Assembly: GCA_049323915.1 (NCBI GenBank)
Contig: JBMOPC010000049.1
Span: forward strand, 36,982-100,981
DNA from: BRHc4a sp049323915
GTDB taxonomy: Bacteria; Bacillota; Desulfotomaculia; Desulfotomaculales; Desulfocucumaceae
Length of the DNA: 64,000 bases
Direction: 5' to 3'
The notes below the pieces were generated by a model. That model was not told the origin of the DNA, searched no databases, and saw only the letters and a list, made by a program, of their open reading frames with translations. Below, in pieces: positions 25,980 through 33,880 of the stretch (positions are counted from its first letter, which is position 1; the number at the start of each line of letters is the position of its first letter). A program made the translations under genes and the position numbers.

Positions 25980-26336
25980 TTGGCGGAACAACATTACCCC
26001 CATCCTGCCCTGCTCCCGGTGCTGCTGGCTCTTTCCCACTCAGGGGAGAATATCGATAAGGCCCTGGAAGATTTTATAAAACTGGCCCAGTCAACCAGAG
26101 AGGCAATGCAGTCCATGAGAAGCAGCATAGAAATAATTAATGCCAGCATGATGAAAATCACTCCCCAGGGCGGCATACCGGCACGGCCCTGGTTCGCGGG
26201 GCCTCCGCCGTTCACACCCCCGGGCGCGCCGCACGTACTGCCGGCAAAGGATAATTCCACCGTTCCTCCGGCTGTCGATTCAGAATCTGAAAAGATCAAA
26301 CCGGAAGAAAACCAGGCGGAATACAAAAAGGAATAA
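25980..26336 (+). CDS. Uncharacterised protein between two paralogues
   Basis: A 118-residue protein, family not recognised. The TTG at 25980 has a perfect AAGGAGGTCAA site 8 bases upstream. It has an N-terminal helical half (ALLPVLLALSHSGENIDKAL ... LAQSTREAMQSMRSSIEIIN, a likely coiled-coil) and a Pro-rich C-terminal half ending in a Glu/Lys tail. It is divergent from the gene at 25349 (112-base gap) and convergent with its paralogue at 26373, which makes a tight three-gene cassette. Confidence 0.7.
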   Translation: MAEQHYPHPALLPVLLALSHSGENIDKALEDFIKLAQSTREAMQSMRSSIEIINASMMKITPQGGIPARPWFAGPPPFTPPGAPHVLPAKDNSTVPPAVDSESEKIKPEENQAEYKKE

Positions 26337-26372
26337 GCCCGCCCGCAGGGGTGAAGAACAGGCAGGCCGTCC

Positions 26373-26789
26373 TCAGGCGCCCGACTTCACCCCTTCTTCA
26401 CGGGCCTCTTCAGGAGACCGCCCCTGAAACTGCCCGGCCTGCGGCCCCATAAGGCGGCTCAGCAGCCCGGCCAGCTGGCCGGGATTGGGCCCGCCTTTTC
26501 CTCCCAGAATGGATAAAAGGGCGGATGGATCAACCGGTCCCCTCATTCCGGGGTTGTTTTCCGGCGACACTACAACCTGGGCACCATCCCCCTCCGGGAT
26601 ATTTTTCATTTCCAGCGGGAAACTTTTAATTCCGGCCCTGTGGCTGATTATATTGACAATTCCCATAAGGTTGACCAGGCTGAGCAAAATCAACAGATTG
26701 CCCTGTTCCATATTCCCGGCACCGCCGGCCCTTAAGAGCGCAAACAGTGTTTCCTCCATACCGGCAAATCTAGCCTCTTCCCCAGACAA
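26373..26789 (-). CDS. Uncharacterised protein, paralogue B of a local cassette
   Basis: A 138-residue protein, paralogous to the one at 25349. Shared features in order are MSGE at the N-terminus, a short helix (METLFALLRAG versus EGVLFRLMEHQ), the core LLSLVNLMGIVNIISH, and the block VDPSALLSILGGKGGPNPGQ ... LLSRLMGPQ. The TTG at 26789 is preferred because GGGGG lies 7 bases upstream and gives the same MSGE start as the paralogue. No known family is recognised. Confidence 0.7.
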   Translation of the reverse strand: MSGEEARFAGMEETLFALLRAGGAGNMEQGNLLILLSLVNLMGIVNIISHRAGIKSFPLEMKNIPEGDGAQVVVSPENNPGMRGPVDPSALLSILGGKGGPNPGQLAGLLSRLMGPQAGQFQGRSPEEAREEGVKSGA

Positions 26790-26864
26790 AATCAATCCCC
26801 CTCTTAAATAAAGACATTTTTAATATATATGCCGGCCATGACTCCGGTGCCACTTTTATCTTAT

Positions 26865-26917
26865 AAAAAAGGGGCTGCGCCCCTTCGGACGGTATAAACG
26901 TCCTACCCCCACTAAAG
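26865..26917. repeat. Interspersed repeat, truncated copy 2
   Basis: Nearly identical to the first half of the copy at 14664-14772 (GGGGCTGCGCCCC, GGACGGTATA..ACGTCC, CTACCCCCACTAAAG). The second half with the DnaA box is missing; a terminator hairpin begins 14 bases further on. Confidence 0.75.
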
Positions 26918-26923
26918 ATTTTT

Positions 26924-26958
26924 AAAAAAAGAAGCTGTTCCGGGAAGAAACAGCTTCT
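26924..26958 (-). terminator. Terminator of the SPOCS operon
   Basis: Minus strand GAAGCTGTT ... AACAGCTTC followed by a run of seven T, just after the gene at 26980. Confidence 0.8.
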
Positions 26959-26979
26959 ACCGTCCTTTTTTCAATTGTT

Positions 26980-28056
26980 CTACCTGTTGGTGCTGGTGAC
27001 GCACACCAGACTGGCGTCGTCCACGGCCATCTGGCAGTTGTTGGGCGGGGTCACGCCCACGGGCACATGCATGGCGATTCGCACCAGAGCGTAGGCGGTG
27101 TCCTCCTGAATCGGCCCCACGTCAAGGCAGAACTGCCTCCAGTTGGTGGGGACCTGGGTGTCGTCCCAGGACTGGGTCTGGGTGTCAATCAGGTTGCTTT
27201 CGGCGTCAAAAAAGCTGACCTGGGCCTCCAGTGTGAAGTCGCAGCTTGGCGGTAGAATCTGAAGCCTCTGGGCCCAGAAGCAGAAGCGGTACATGTTGCC
27301 TTCCACCAACCTGTTGGTGGTCTGGAATACCGCAGACGGAAAAGTGGGATCAAGTCCCAGCCCGGCAGCAAACCCGTTGGTCCGGCCTGAAGCCCGGAAG
27401 ACGTTGGTGGCGCCCCAGATGAGAGGGGTGTTGCCCACCCACTGCTCGAAGCTGGGGTCCCGCAGTACGTTGACGCCCTTGGGGCATTTTTCCGGGACGG
27501 GGCAGACCTGGACAAAAATCTGGCGCTGCTCCACAACCTTGGTTTTTATTATTACTACCCCTGTCTGCTGCAGGCGGCTGGCCCGCACCAGGTCCCAGGT
27601 GACATCGGCCTTTGATCCGTGGAACTGGATCTCCACGTCGTCCACGTCGATGACGGGCTCGGGCTCGGCAAGGTCAATGGTCTTGGTGAAGGGGATATCC
27701 TCGCCCACGTGCTTAACCTGGTCTTCCTGATTCACGTAATAAATCTGCTTGTGCAGAATACCATGGACGATAACCTTTTTAACGAAGGCCCTGCCGGCAA
27801 CAACGGTGTCAAACTGGTGGGGCCATTTTTTGGACATACTTATATTCCATGCCGACTCGCTCTCGTGTACAAAGACCGGATCTGCTTCCAGCCCCTGAAC
27901 CATTACGTCGATGTGGTCAACCTTCTTGGCCAGCTCGGGCAGGCAAAAGGTGGTGTCCACCACTACCTGGGCCTCGGATTCGGCGATTACCACCGGGACC
28001 TTGATCTTCATGCATTTGACCCGGGTCGGTTCATCGAAAAAGAATTCAATGGGCAT
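26980..28056 (-). CDS. SPOCS (DUF3794) protein with C-terminal carbohydrate-binding-like domain
   Basis: A 358-residue protein with an N-terminal SPOCS/DUF3794 region (about 15-185; KIKVPVVIAESEAQVVVD, then VIVHGILHKQIYYVN, then the acidic PFTKTID). A C-terminal beta-sandwich-like region (about 195-355) begins GVNVLRDPSFEQWVGN and ends MAVDDASLVCV, the pattern of CBM/galactose-binding-type modules. SPOCS proteins form spore-coat or spore-surface layers. No signal peptide, as expected for mother-cell-made coat. Second gene of an operon with the LysM-SPOCS protein. Confidence 0.82.
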   Translation of the reverse strand: MPIEFFFDEPTRVKCMKIKVPVVIAESEAQVVVDTTFCLPELAKKVDHIDVMVQGLEADPVFVHESESAWNISMSKKWPHQFDTVVAGRAFVKKVIVHGILHKQIYYVNQEDQVKHVGEDIPFTKTIDLAEPEPVIDVDDVEIQFHGSKADVTWDLVRASRLQQTGVVIIKTKVVEQRQIFVQVCPVPEKCPKGVNVLRDPSFEQWVGNTPLIWGATNVFRASGRTNGFAAGLGLDPTFPSAVFQTTNRLVEGNMYRFCFWAQRLQILPPSCDFTLEAQVSFFDAESNLIDTQTQSWDDTQVPTNWRQFCLDVGPIQEDTAYALVRIAMHVPVGVTPPNNCQMAVDDASLVCVTSTNR

Positions 28057-28084
28057 GCTTAAACCTCCTTACTTTTAACTTTTC

Positions 28085-29662
28085 TTAACCCTTGGCAACG
28101 CAAGGCACGTTTATCACCATTCCCGGCCTGATGTTGTTGGGATCCGGGAGCTGGGGATTGACCGCCTTCATTTCGTTCAGAGAGACACCATATTTCCTGC
28201 CGATACTGTAAAGCGTATCGCCCTGCATAACGACATACTCAAATGTAGACCCCGGAGGGCATGGCGTGGTGGGCGGCGGGGTTGTGGTGGTTACGGGAGA
28301 AACCGAGGTAAGGACCTCCTTCTCCAGTGTCCTGGTCACTTTTACGGTAACCTTGAGCACCACTTCAACGGTAATCTCGCAGCCCTTGGAACTGGCTGTA
28401 ACAAATTCAGCCCTGGCTTTTACGTCTACATCAGCGTCCTCCCTTGCCCCCATTACCTCCACAAAGGTGCGGAAGGGCAGGGTCCTGTGCATGGCGTGGA
28501 CTGACTGGTCAGGCTCCGCTGCCACGTATACGATCTGCACATCTACTTTGCCGCTGACGATAACTTTGTCTTTGAGTATCTTTTTCTCAGTAATGGTGAT
28601 CTTATCGACCGTGGTGTCCAGTATTTTTTCAACGTCGGGCTTGGGTTCCGGAGTTTCAAAGGTATCCTTGAGCACCAGCTGGCTCGAGTTTTCTCCCACA
28701 AGGCTGTCAACCCTCAGCTCGGTAAATGTGGGGAGAACATTGGGGCAGTTGCTGAGTTCGGTAATAACCTTTATGGTTTGAGGCATAACCACGTTGGCCG
28801 TTATACCCAGCACCATATCCAGCCGCAGGCGGTCACACTTGGCGTTTGAGGTATCCACATCGACGCTCTCCACCCTGACGTCGATATTCACGTCCATTCC
28901 CTGCTGGGCGCCGGGAACATCCACAAAGTCGCTGAATTTGAACGTACGGTGCAGGCTATGTACCGGCTGGTCCGGAAGGGCGCCGACATAGATTACTGTG
29001 ACCGTGGCGGTGCCGTCCACAATAACCTTGTTTTTAAGTACCTTGGTGTCCGTAACCTCTACTTTCACATCGGTGTCAAGCACCTTTTCCACTGGGGGCT
29101 TCTGATCCGGAACGTCGAACTCGTCGCTTATCATAACCTGTCTTCTGTTGCTGCCCACCAGCTGCTCCACAGTAACCTCCTCTGTTTCGCAGGTACACCC
29201 GGCGGGGCACTGGGTAACCACATCGATGTCCATGACGTCGCTGACTTTTACCGTCACCTCAAGCACGGCGGTAACGTCAAATCTCCTGGGATGGCCGGTC
29301 TGGCGGACTACACTGATGTCTTCCACAGTAACGTCCACGTCAACCTTCATTCCCGGAAGCGTGCCCGGCACATCCACAAAGGTGGTGAAATTTATCATCT
29401 GGTGCATGTGGTGGACAGACTGTGCCGGCTCAAAGGCGACATAGACAATTTGCATTGTCAGGGTGCCGTTTACAATAACCTTGTCAGGCACGATTTGCAC
29501 GCTTTTTACCTTAACAGATTTGTCCGTCGACAAGATCTTTTCAACATCCGGCTTGGGGTCCGGTACGGTGACTGTTCCCCGCACAACCGTCTGGGTTGTA
29601 TTTTCACTGATTACCTGATTTACCCGAAGCCTTTCTGTGCCCGGTGCTACGGTTCCAACCAT
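28085..29662 (-). CDS. Triple-SPOCS spore coat protein with C-terminal LysM
   Basis: A 525-residue protein with three tandem SPOCS (DUF3794) repeats of about 150 residues each. All share a core of the form VEKIL/VLDT-D-V-V, then KVIV-G---QIVYV, DQSVHxMHR--F and FVDVPG. A single LysM follows (about 475-520, YVVMQGDTLYSIGRKYGVS) after a Thr/Pro linker. The LysM would anchor it to cortex or germ-cell peptidoglycan while SPOCS repeats assemble the coat, as known for SafA-like and SPOCS proteins. ATG with AAAGGAGG upstream; first gene of the operon. Confidence 0.88.
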   Translation of the reverse strand: MVGTVAPGTERLRVNQVISENTTQTVVRGTVTVPDPKPDVEKILSTDKSVKVKSVQIVPDKVIVNGTLTMQIVYVAFEPAQSVHHMHQMINFTTFVDVPGTLPGMKVDVDVTVEDISVVRQTGHPRRFDVTAVLEVTVKVSDVMDIDVVTQCPAGCTCETEEVTVEQLVGSNRRQVMISDEFDVPDQKPPVEKVLDTDVKVEVTDTKVLKNKVIVDGTATVTVIYVGALPDQPVHSLHRTFKFSDFVDVPGAQQGMDVNIDVRVESVDVDTSNAKCDRLRLDMVLGITANVVMPQTIKVITELSNCPNVLPTFTELRVDSLVGENSSQLVLKDTFETPEPKPDVEKILDTTVDKITITEKKILKDKVIVSGKVDVQIVYVAAEPDQSVHAMHRTLPFRTFVEVMGAREDADVDVKARAEFVTASSKGCEITVEVVLKVTVKVTRTLEKEVLTSVSPVTTTTPPPTTPCPPGSTFEYVVMQGDTLYSIGRKYGVSLNEMKAVNPQLPDPNNIRPGMVINVPCVAKG

Positions 29663-30065
29663 TCGTTCTTCCTCCTTTCAAGGCTGGTCTATATATAGCC
29701 GTTCTATATATATATATGAAAAGCCCCCTGAAATGTGCAAAAGCCACCCGGATGCATATCAAAAAGAACTAACTTACCCTCCTTTCATACCGGGTAACGC
29801 AATGCAGGCAACATACCTTTTTTACAAAAACTGCACACTTATATATATTTATTCAGTTATATAAAAATAACGGGAACGGAATCAAAGTTAAAAAATTTGT
29901 TTCCAAAAGCAAAAAATACACCCATAAATGGGTGCATTAACCGAGGAATATATTGAAATTTACCATGCCCAAAAGCTGATGGCTGACAGCTATCTCTGCG
30001 TCCTCCATGTCCTCTGTGGTTTAGCAATTTCTGTCTGTTTTAGCTTGTGGCTATTTTTTATCCGA
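29663..30065. other. AT-rich spacer with heptamer repeats and a hairpin
   Basis: No gene of normal size. A minus-strand hairpin at 29921-29940 (GCACCCA ... TGGGTGT, then ATTTTTT) looks like a second terminator. Heptamer-type tandem blocks occur at 29978-30027 (AGCTGAT GGCTGAC AGCTATC; then CTCTGCG TCCTCCA TGTCCTC). A 23-codon minus-strand frame exists but has no support. The upstream end should contain the promoter of the SPOCS operon. Confidence 0.4.
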
Positions 30066-30093
30066 TGAAAAAGGGAGGGCTTTTCTCCCTCCC
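30066..30093 (-). terminator. Terminator of the triple-CAP gene
   Basis: Minus strand GGGAGGG-AGAAAAG-CCCTCCC followed by TTTTTC, about 45 bases after the stop codon. Confidence 0.8.
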
Positions 30094-30137
30094 CCATATT
30101 CTGAATTCTGGCTTCCAGCCAGCCCGAAGGCGGCTGT

Positions 30138-31841
30138 TTACCTGCCTATAAACATCTGAACGAACATCTTGCCGTAAGGCCCCCCGCTGATGATGCCTAT
30201 TCCAACTTCGTTGTAATTGGCCTTCAGTATATTGGCGCGGTGCCCCGGGGAATTCATAAGGTTGGTATGGGCCGTGTCCACCGCGGGAGCCCCCGCCAGG
30301 TTTTCACCGGCATAGTGGTAGGTGATCCCGAACTGCCTCATCATATCAAAGGGGCTACCGTATGTGGGAGAGGTATGGCTGAAATAGTTGTTTGCGATCA
30401 TGTCCCTGGCCTTCACCCTTGCCACCTCGGTAAGTTTGAGGTTGGCACTGAGGGGCGACAGCCCCATCTTGGCCCTTTCGGAATTGACCAGGCTCAGCAT
30501 CCTCTGCTCATCGGCCGTCAGCCCTGCTGTACTTCCGCTTCCCGGCTGGGTGCCGGGGTTGGTCACAGGGTGCTTGGGCGGATCGGAAACGGGAGGCTGC
30601 GCGGTCCCGCCTGAGGGGGGCTGGGAAACTCCGCCGTCGGTAAACATCTCCACATAGTACTTGTAATTTCCTTTAACGGCTATGCCTATGCCCACCCTCT
30701 GGTATTTGGAGCTCAGTATGTTTGCCTTGTTTCCGGAGGAGGCCATCAGAGCTCTATGGGCCCTGGCTGCTGAATAGGAGGCCGCCAGATTTTCCCCTGC
30801 GCTGACGTACTTCACGCCGAACCTTGTCAGCATTTCACGGTATGTGCCATACACCGGCGAGGTGTGGCCGAAATAGCCCTTGTCCACAAAGTCCTGGGCC
30901 TTAAGCCTGGCCACCTTAAAAAGCTGGGAGTCGGGGCTTAGCTTGTTAAGCCCGGCATTGACCCTCTCCTGGTTAATCAGTTCCACCAGCAGGGATTCCT
31001 CTGCCGAGATGCCGCTTGCCCCGTCAGTTGGCTGACTGGGGGGAGTTTGAGGCTGTGAAGGCTGCTGAGGCTCCTGAGGCTGAGCATTGCTTCCGCCGGA
31101 GCCGGTGCTGCCGCCGTCAGCAGGTATATCCCGCCGGCCCCCGGTAAACATCTGCACGCAGTACCTGTACCCTCCGCTCACAACTATGCCTATTCCAACG
31201 CGGTCATAGTTTTGCTTCAGTATATTTGCCCGGTGTCCCGGAGACTCCATCAGCGCCTTGTGCGCGCTGGGCACCGAGGGGGCCATGGCCAGGTTCTCCC
31301 CGGCGTAGGTATAGCTGATGCCGAACTTCTTCATCATTTCAAAGGGGCTGCCGTAAGTGGGTGAAATGTGGTCGAAGTAGCGGTTGTCCACCATATCCTG
31401 CGCTTTAAGCCTTGCCACCTTCACCAGGGAGGAGTCGGAGCTGAGGGGGGCAAGTCCCGCCGCTGCCCTTTCCTGGTTGACAAGATTGAGCATCTGATCC
31501 TCTTCGGATGTAAGCACCACTGACTCCACACCCAAAACCGGGTTTTCAGCAGAAGCCTCCCCGGGCAGGGTATCACCCTGATCCGACAGGGCCTGTCCTA
31601 GTAAAATCTGATCGTTGCCGGCGGGGTCTTCACCTTCAGTGGGGTTCACCAAAGCTTCGGCCACGGGATCCAATACTTTGTCGGCAGCCAGGGTTCCGGT
31701 ATCATTTTGCTGCAAAACCGCATCCGGGGACTGGCCCTGTATTTCCGGCCCTCCGGAACCGGCGAAGGCCACAGAGGCCAGGCAGATCGCCATGAGAACA
31801 GCAAGGAATCCGGTAAGCAGGGACTTTCTTAGGGTAATCAT
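30138..31841 (-). CDS. Secreted protein with three CAP/SCP domains
   Basis: A 567-residue secreted protein. A signal peptide (1-27, ending SVAFA) and a low-complexity acidic region are followed by three CAP (cysteine-rich secretory/YkwD-like) domains at about 113-236, 280-402 and 443-567, separated by Pro/Gln/Gly-rich linkers. Each has the pattern LVNQER ... HxSPxYG ... AGENLA ... GHRANIL. The middle domain has GNKANIL in place of GHRANIL, losing a His. YkwD/SafA-type CAP proteins are spore or wall associated. The ATG at 31841 follows AAAGGAG. Under a c-di-AMP riboswitch. Confidence 0.9.
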   Translation of the reverse strand: MITLRKSLLTGFLAVLMAICLASVAFAGSGGPEIQGQSPDAVLQQNDTGTLAADKVLDPVAEALVNPTEGEDPAGNDQILLGQALSDQGDTLPGEASAENPVLGVESVVLTSEEDQMLNLVNQERAAAGLAPLSSDSSLVKVARLKAQDMVDNRYFDHISPTYGSPFEMMKKFGISYTYAGENLAMAPSVPSAHKALMESPGHRANILKQNYDRVGIGIVVSGGYRYCVQMFTGGRRDIPADGGSTGSGGSNAQPQEPQQPSQPQTPPSQPTDGASGISAEESLLVELINQERVNAGLNKLSPDSQLFKVARLKAQDFVDKGYFGHTSPVYGTYREMLTRFGVKYVSAGENLAASYSAARAHRALMASSGNKANILSSKYQRVGIGIAVKGNYKYYVEMFTDGGVSQPPSGGTAQPPVSDPPKHPVTNPGTQPGSGSTAGLTADEQRMLSLVNSERAKMGLSPLSANLKLTEVARVKARDMIANNYFSHTSPTYGSPFDMMRQFGITYHYAGENLAGAPAVDTAHTNLMNSPGHRANILKANYNEVGIGIISGGPYGKMFVQMFIGR

Positions 31842-31859
31842 GCAGTGCTCCTTTCTTTT

Positions 31860-32086
31860 TGTGCCTCCGGAGTTAGCTGACGGGTTCGGTAAAAAGATAA
31901 AACCTACCCTTTTGGGAGGTGGGTAGTGAGAGGTTGGAGGTGGGATTCTTGTGGGAATTTGCGTAGCAAATTCCTTCTTAATCTCACTTCTTAATCTCAC
32001 ATCTCACTTCTCAACTGGGATTCACCCCGAAAATGGTTCCTCCGTACCCATTTAATTGATTTATGGGATTCGGCTTCAAGCCTGAA
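31860..32086 (-). promoter_or_regulatory. c-di-AMP riboswitch with a 106-base repeat insert
   Basis: Minus strand order is GCCGAATCC, GGTACGGAGGAAC, GGGGTGAATCC (32018-32028 region), then a long insert, AGGGTAGG, CCGAACCC, CAGCTAAC and CCGGAGGC, as in the switch at 2780-2910. The variable arm holds about 106 bases (31912-32017) of heptamer-type repeats around the hairpin GGAATTTGC..GCAAATTCC instead of about 20. All conserved boxes remain, so the switch is probably functional. It lies 19 bases upstream of the triple-CAP start. Confidence 0.88.
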
Positions 32087-32169
32087 CATTATTCTCCTTT
32101 GATTGCAGGCTGTTACTCAAAAGTAAAGGCCTGCACCATCAGGGAATATGTGTAAACAATTTAACAGAA

Positions 32170-32197
32170 AACCAAATCCGGCCTCAACGCCGGATTT
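32170..32197 (-). terminator. Possible terminator after the gene at 32292
   Basis: Minus strand AAATCCGGC-GTTGAG-GCCGGATTT then GGTTTTC; the T-run is weak. Confidence 0.5.
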
Positions 32198-32291
32198 GCC
32201 CCCTGCCTGACCGGATGTCCAACTGGTTGAAACTATGCAGTCCTTATCGGGAAATGCCGTAAAATATCTGCAATATGGTATATAAAGCCAT

Positions 32292-32690
32292 TCACCAGGG
32301 GACGTACATTACGGCCCCCATCCCTTCGGTCAGCGCCAGGCACTCCAGCTGGTCCCCCTCCTCGAAAAAAGTGGTCAGAATAAAAAGCTTCTTTTTGAAA
32401 AAACGCTGAAACCTTTTCACGGTCAGCTCATCGAAGTTTGGAAGAAGCTCAAGGGCATCCCCGGAGCCTTTCACAGCCATGGTATACCTTCCGTCGGGCT
32501 GCCTTAAGAACATGACCCTGTAAGGCACCTCGGAACACTTTACCAGTTCTTCTATGGCACTGACATATTTTTTTACCTCTAGCATGGCTTTGGTCCTGGT
32601 CTTCAGCCTGGGCCCCACGGCGGGAATATCCTTTCCCAAAAGGGCCATGGCAATCTCTCCTGACTTTAGCACTGGAAGCCCGTCAACCAT
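32292..32690 (-). CDS. Uncharacterised protein (132 aa)
   Basis: No family recognised. It is mixed alpha/beta, without signal peptide or membrane segment, and contains MALLGKDIPAVGPRLKTRTK and a basic FQRFFKKKLFILTTFFEEGD stretch. The ATG at 32690 has GGGAGGGG 5 bases upstream; five more in-frame codons precede it without a site. It follows the trypsin-like protease gene on the same strand, so they may be co-transcribed, though a GC-rich hairpin (32724-32747) lies between them. Confidence 0.6.
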   Translation of the reverse strand: MVDGLPVLKSGEIAMALLGKDIPAVGPRLKTRTKAMLEVKKYVSAIEELVKCSEVPYRVMFLRQPDGRYTMAVKGSGDALELLPNFDELTVKRFQRFFKKKLFILTTFFEEGDQLECLALTEGMGAVMYVPW

Positions 32691-32760
32691 AAAAGCCCCT
32701 CCCAAACGGAAAAAATCGCATAACCCCCCCCGTCTTCCCGGGAGGGGTTTTATATAAAAC

Positions 32761-33768
32761 TTAAGCCAGCTCTACCCCGAGCAACCGGAATACATTGCCC
32801 AGGTTGTTGAATATGGTGAATTTTTCCGATCCCGCGAAAAGAAGTCCTACTGCGCTCATATTTTCATTAAGCACAAGAGATCCGCTGTCTCCTCCCTTTG
32901 AGACCATGTCCGTGACAACCTGGTCTGAGAAAACTCCCACTTCATTGTCATTTAATTCCACCTGAAGGGTGACGCTGACAGCGGTGACAGATCCCCCGGT
33001 TTTGCCGGAACTGCGGCCGCTTTTGACAACACGGTCGTTCACCCCGGCTGTGGCCGTTCCCTCAGGCCGCCCCAATTCCAGTATATCGAAGGAAACGGCA
33101 TCGGTTGAAACAGGCCTGGCCAGAGCGGCGTCGATTATGTTGCTTTCCCGGTTGCGCTTGACAAAGCGAAGGTCATAATCGCTCTTGACCAGATGGATCA
33201 GTTTGCTGCCCACCCATGCCGCACCGGCGGCCACCGGACAGTCGGCCTGCTTCTCGGCCCTGATGAGCGGCCAGAATCTTAACAGCTCGGCAATTTTATC
33301 CCCTTCGGTGCCTCCATCATAAGGCCCGGGCTGATAAACCGGGTCCCCGGGAGCTGCCCTCCGGTCTTTTCCGTCTGTGGCGTTGGCCAGAATATGGTTG
33401 TTGCTCAGCATCAAAAGCTCCCGGCTTTTTACATCCCTCACCACCGCTCCGAAGGTCCCGGCAGTAATCCTGTAATGCCCGATGCTCATGCCCGGGCGGG
33501 CCGGCCTGGCTTTTCCGGTCCTCCCGTCAAGCAGGCGAACCCTGCCTATTTCTATAACGTCGGTAACAACTCCATCAATCTGGGCGGGTATGATCTGATC
33601 CCTGCTCAGGTTTTCCCTGGCCACCTTTTTCTCAACAAATACTATAACTGAGGGCTGTTGTGTGCGCTCGATCCCAACCTGCTTCATCCCCACTCCAACG
33701 CCGATAACGTTGTTTTTATTAAGAAAAAAGTCCCTGGTCCTTTTCAAGGTTCGCAGATATCTTTCCAA
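32761..33768 (-). CDS. Trypsin-like serine protease, cytoplasmic
   Basis: A 335-residue protein with chymotrypsin-type triad motifs in order: His125 in LSNNHILA, Asp213 in NIIDAALARP, and Ser295 in KGGDSGSLV. The N-terminal region (KNNVIGVGVGMK, PSVIVFVEKK) matches a group of Nal1-like or 'S1 family' bacterial proteases with no signal peptide. Substrate unknown. TTG start with GGAGGGG upstream. It lies directly downstream of the large serine recombinase. Confidence 0.75.
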   Translation of the reverse strand: MERYLRTLKRTRDFFLNKNNVIGVGVGMKQVGIERTQQPSVIVFVEKKVARENLSRDQIIPAQIDGVVTDVIEIGRVRLLDGRTGKARPARPGMSIGHYRITAGTFGAVVRDVKSRELLMLSNNHILANATDGKDRRAAPGDPVYQPGPYDGGTEGDKIAELLRFWPLIRAEKQADCPVAAGAAWVGSKLIHLVKSDYDLRFVKRNRESNIIDAALARPVSTDAVSFDILELGRPEGTATAGVNDRVVKSGRSSGKTGGSVTAVSVTLQVELNDNEVGVFSDQVVTDMVSKGGDSGSLVLNENMSAVGLLFAGSEKFTIFNNLGNVFRLLGVELA

Positions 33769-33880
33769 TGAATACCCCTCCTTGCCGCACCTCCTGCCAT
33801 TCTATTCAGCCGGCGCGGAAAGGGTTCCACCCGGGCCAGGGAGGCCGCACTCCCGTAAGCCCGCGCCAAGGTCCTTACTT

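Noticed and set aside
29950..30021. A 23-codon minus-strand frame (MEDAEIAVSHQ...)
   Set aside because: It lies inside heptamer-type repeat sequence, lacks a ribosome site at proper spacing, and has no support.
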